Positions 62,385 to 64,000 of a stretch of 64,000 bases of DNA are shown piece after piece (within the stretch, counting starts at the first letter, position 1; every line of letters begins with the position of its first letter). Source of the stretch: an uncultured Erysipelotrichaceae bacterium (GTDB lineage: Bacteria; Bacillota_I; Bacilli_A; RFN20; CAG-826); contig CADAIJ010000003.1 in the NCBI GenBank assembly GCA_902787955.1, positions 77,907 through 141,906 on the forward strand, written 5' to 3'. The translations under genes and the position numbers were made by a program. Under the pieces are notes generated by a model. That model worked only from the letters and a program-made list of their open reading frames with translations, was not told where the DNA came from and did not search any database.

Positions 62385-62882
62385 CTAAATAAATAAACAC
62401 ACTAGAAGAGAAACGAGAAAAGCAGAAAACGCAATAATTAGAATAGTAAAAATTCTTAATAGTGTTTCTTTCGTCTTAGCAATTCTTGCACACGTTTTGA
62501 TTTGGTCGACTATCGCTTCTTTGCTGCAACCTTTATTGAGAAAATCATCTAAGTCGCCGGCTTTTAAATGCTGAAATAAATCCCCTAAATATAATGGATA
62601 TTCTATCTTATTATTGTTTTCTTTTCTTGTTCTTCCACGCGGAAAAACAATCAAAGATAAAGCTATAATACAGCTTAAAAAAGAAACAATATAAAAAATA
62701 CCAAGAATATAAATAACTGTTTTGATAGGCCCTTCTTTATTAATGATTTCGCCTATTGAAAACAAGGAAAAACCGAAAGTAACACCAACCGCAGTTAATA
62801 ATGTGCCGGCTTTACTATCATAGTTATTGATTGTTACTAGCAAGGACTCTAGTGTATCTTTTGGAGAATAATCATCTTTCAT
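62385..62882 (-). CDS. pycTM: Pycsar effector, multi-helix membrane protein (PycTM-like)
   Basis: 165 residues with hydrophobic helices near 26-48, 55-80 and 140-163. The segment NNYDSKAGTLLTAVG at the start of helix 1 matches Pycsar transmembrane effectors (DUF5706 type), which damage the membrane when bound by cCMP or cUMP. A cytoplasmic part of about 60 residues lies between helices 2 and 3. It is 5 bases after the cyclase gene. Family call from memory of the pattern and from context. Confidence 0.8.
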   Translation of the reverse strand: MKDDYSPKDTLESLLVTINNYDSKAGTLLTAVGVTFGFSLFSIGEIINKEGPIKTVIYILGIFYIVSFLSCIIALSLIVFPRGRTRKENNNKIEYPLYLGDLFQHLKAGDLDDFLNKGCSKEAIVDQIKTCARIAKTKETLLRIFTILIIAFSAFLVSLLVCLFI

Positions 62883-62887
62883 ATTGC

Positions 62888-63631
62888 TTATTGTTTCATT
62901 CCTTTGTCAATCCAATCATTAAAATTGGTTTGGATAATATCGCAGTGATAAAAATACCCATCATATTTCGAAGATGATGCTTTTCTTATCCAATTAGCAT
63001 ATTTTTCATTCTCATTTAATAAGATATCAATAATATTGCTATATGTAACTGAATCCATGCAAATTGGGTCATAATAATTCCTGTTTGCAATTTTCGATAG
63101 ATTAGATGCATTAATGATGCCATCTCCTATCCAAATCTTATCATGGGTTATTCTTTTTTTGCCCGCTTTGATGACAAGTTGTTCATCACACCCAAGCCCA
63201 ATGCCCGCAGTGACCGATGGCATTTGTTCTCTTGCTAAAAGTTTATTGAACATTTTCATAAAGGTGTTGATACAATAAGCTGTTTCAAACATATCAACAA
63301 TCATACTTTGTTTATTAGCTTGGAAAATGCCATATACACAATCACCTCTTATGCCAATTTCATAACAATTTTCGTTATCGTTCATGATTGTCACTATTTG
63401 TTCGGTAAAAGAGCGCATTATTCTTGATAAAACGTTTTCGGAAATACTGCCGTTTTTAAATAATGAAGTTGAGTCCACAATATCCACAAAAATAGCACCA
63501 ACCCATGTTCTAATGCCGTTTTCATAGGTAAAAGCATTATCTCCAGGTATTGAATCTGTTTTTTGCACCTCAACTCTGGACTTAAGTGTGCTAAGAACAT
63601 CCATCTTTCCTTGTTTATAATCGTAAGACAT
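62888..63631 (-). CDS. pycC: Pycsar pyrimidine cyclase (PycC)
   Basis: 247 residues of class III nucleotide cyclase fold. GAIFVDIVDSTSLF (metal Asp at 50) and IGIRGDCVYGIF (second metal Asp at 97) are followed by TAGIGLGCDEQLVIKAG and HDKIWIGDGIINASNLSKIANR, the PycC-like end with Asn and Arg for nucleotide and transition state. Family knowledge: phage infection triggers cUMP or cCMP synthesis. It starts one base after the stop of the DUF3307-like gene. The base specificity is not readable here. Confidence 0.88.
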   Translation of the reverse strand: MSYDYKQGKMDVLSTLKSRVEVQKTDSIPGDNAFTYENGIRTWVGAIFVDIVDSTSLFKNGSISENVLSRIMRSFTEQIVTIMNDNENCYEIGIRGDCVYGIFQANKQSMIVDMFETAYCINTFMKMFNKLLAREQMPSVTAGIGLGCDEQLVIKAGKKRITHDKIWIGDGIINASNLSKIANRNYYDPICMDSVTYSNIIDILLNENEKYANWIRKASSSKYDGYFYHCDIIQTNFNDWIDKGMKQ

Positions 63632-63632
63632 A

Positions 63633-64000
63633 TTAATTCACTCCTAGTTTAAGCACCAAACAAATTCCGACATATAACGTGCTTAATAATGTACCCACTA
63701 TATATTTCTCCGCAAATAAATCACCGGCTTTTTTATCAAATCTTTTAAATCTGGCAAATGTTTTAGCAGCTAAGATAACAGGTATTATTTCAAACCAATT
63801 TAGAAATGTACAGAAAGAATACATTGTTAGTCTTTCTAAAATTCCAATAATAACGCCAGCATTAGCATCATTATCTTCAATCTCTTCTTCTATTTCTTTT
63901 TGCTTAAACAAAGTATCAAGAACAAATCTATTCATTATGTTGGCTGGTTGAATAAGGAATAAAAGTGAGAATGCGTATAAGAGAAACACATCGATAGAGA
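63633..64000 (-). CDS. DUF3307-like membrane protein, N-terminus cut by window edge
   Basis: The frame is open to the window edge; a GTG at 63989 is one possible start, but codons before it are also open, so the gene probably continues. At least 122 residues with three to four helices. GILERLTMYSFCTF, FEIIPVILAAKTFARFKRF and YIVGTLLSTLY match the C-terminal signature of DUF3307 as I recall it. In other genomes DUF3307 sits beside satD-type genes. Here it is coupled by a 1-base gap to pycC, suggesting a third Pycsar component (inference). Confidence 0.6.
   Translation of the reverse strand, partial: SIDVFLLYAFSLLFLIQPANIMNRFVLDTLFKQKEIEEEIEDNDANAGVIIGILERLTMYSFCTFLNWFEIIPVILAAKTFARFKRFDKKAGDLFAEKYIVGTLLSTLYVGICLVLKLGVN

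Noticed and set aside
1-64000. UGA-to-Trp recoding (Mollicute code)
   Set aside because: TGG is used for conserved tryptophans, and miaB and higB end with TGA at expected positions, so the standard bacterial code applies.

Overview
The window reads as chromosomal DNA of a low-GC, AT-rich Bacillota of the class Bacilli, perhaps a gut lineage near Erysipelotrichales, RF39 or Acholeplasma (inference). The signs are a type-B-like RNase P RNA beside gpsB, a recA-cinA-pgsA block, rny-ymdB-miaB-ylbF/ricA-miaA, a sufCDSUB operon, recU, dnaD, yhaM, an FMN riboswitch with ribU, strong Shine-Dalgarno sites and many TAATG or ATGA stop/start overlaps. Tryptophan is TGG and TGA is used as a stop, so this is not a recoded Mollicute genome. 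No tRNA, rRNA or CRISPR array is visible.

1-32.6 kb is core genome, nearly all on the minus strand: argS (cut by the edge), ispF, ychF, a cold-shock protein, two tandem MacB-like ABC ATPase-permeases, a DUF951 protein, fhs, miaA, a YlbF/YmcA protein, miaB, ymdB, rny behind a structured leader, recA, cinA, pgsA, rnpB and gpsB. A divergent exonuclease-recU pair follows, then nth, dnaD, a short CCA/poly(A)-polymerase-family protein, hup, der and cmk. Next come a 56-residue ferredoxin, FMN-riboswitch-controlled ribU, rsmG, mnmG and sufBUSDC. These genes serve tRNA modification, RNA decay, recombination and repair, lipid synthesis and Fe-S assembly.

32.6-45.7 kb holds two overlapping, probably highly expressed surface lipoproteins (the first with a parvulin domain), a HIT protein, a relBE-type toxin-antitoxin pair with palindromic operators, yhaM, recX, a glycolipid glycosyltransferase with a flippase-like membrane protein, another lipoprotein behind a long inverted repeat that hides a 9-codon reading frame, gdhA and an XRE regulator.

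45.7-64 kb is accessory. It begins with an exopolysaccharide module: a sugar transferase fused to a large extracellular domain, a CpsD-like protein without Walker A, and a Wzz/CpsC protein. Beyond it are a HigB toxin with a HigA antitoxin fused to an ImmA/IrrE-type metalloprotease domain, a decayed rfbB, a 1215-residue probable defence protein, a serine-recombinase relic, an ABC exporter with a secreted protein, and an unknown two-gene cassette. The window ends in a Pycsar anti-phage operon (cyclase plus membrane effector) led by a DUF3307-like membrane protein. Two near-identical copies of a small two-hairpin RNA or terminator element, with compensatory base changes in the second stem, lie 11.4 kb apart and bracket much of this region. 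These copies, the extended Pycsar operon, the 34-bp repeats spaced 52-53 bp apart upstream of the sugar transferase, and the fusion transferase are the most interesting observations.
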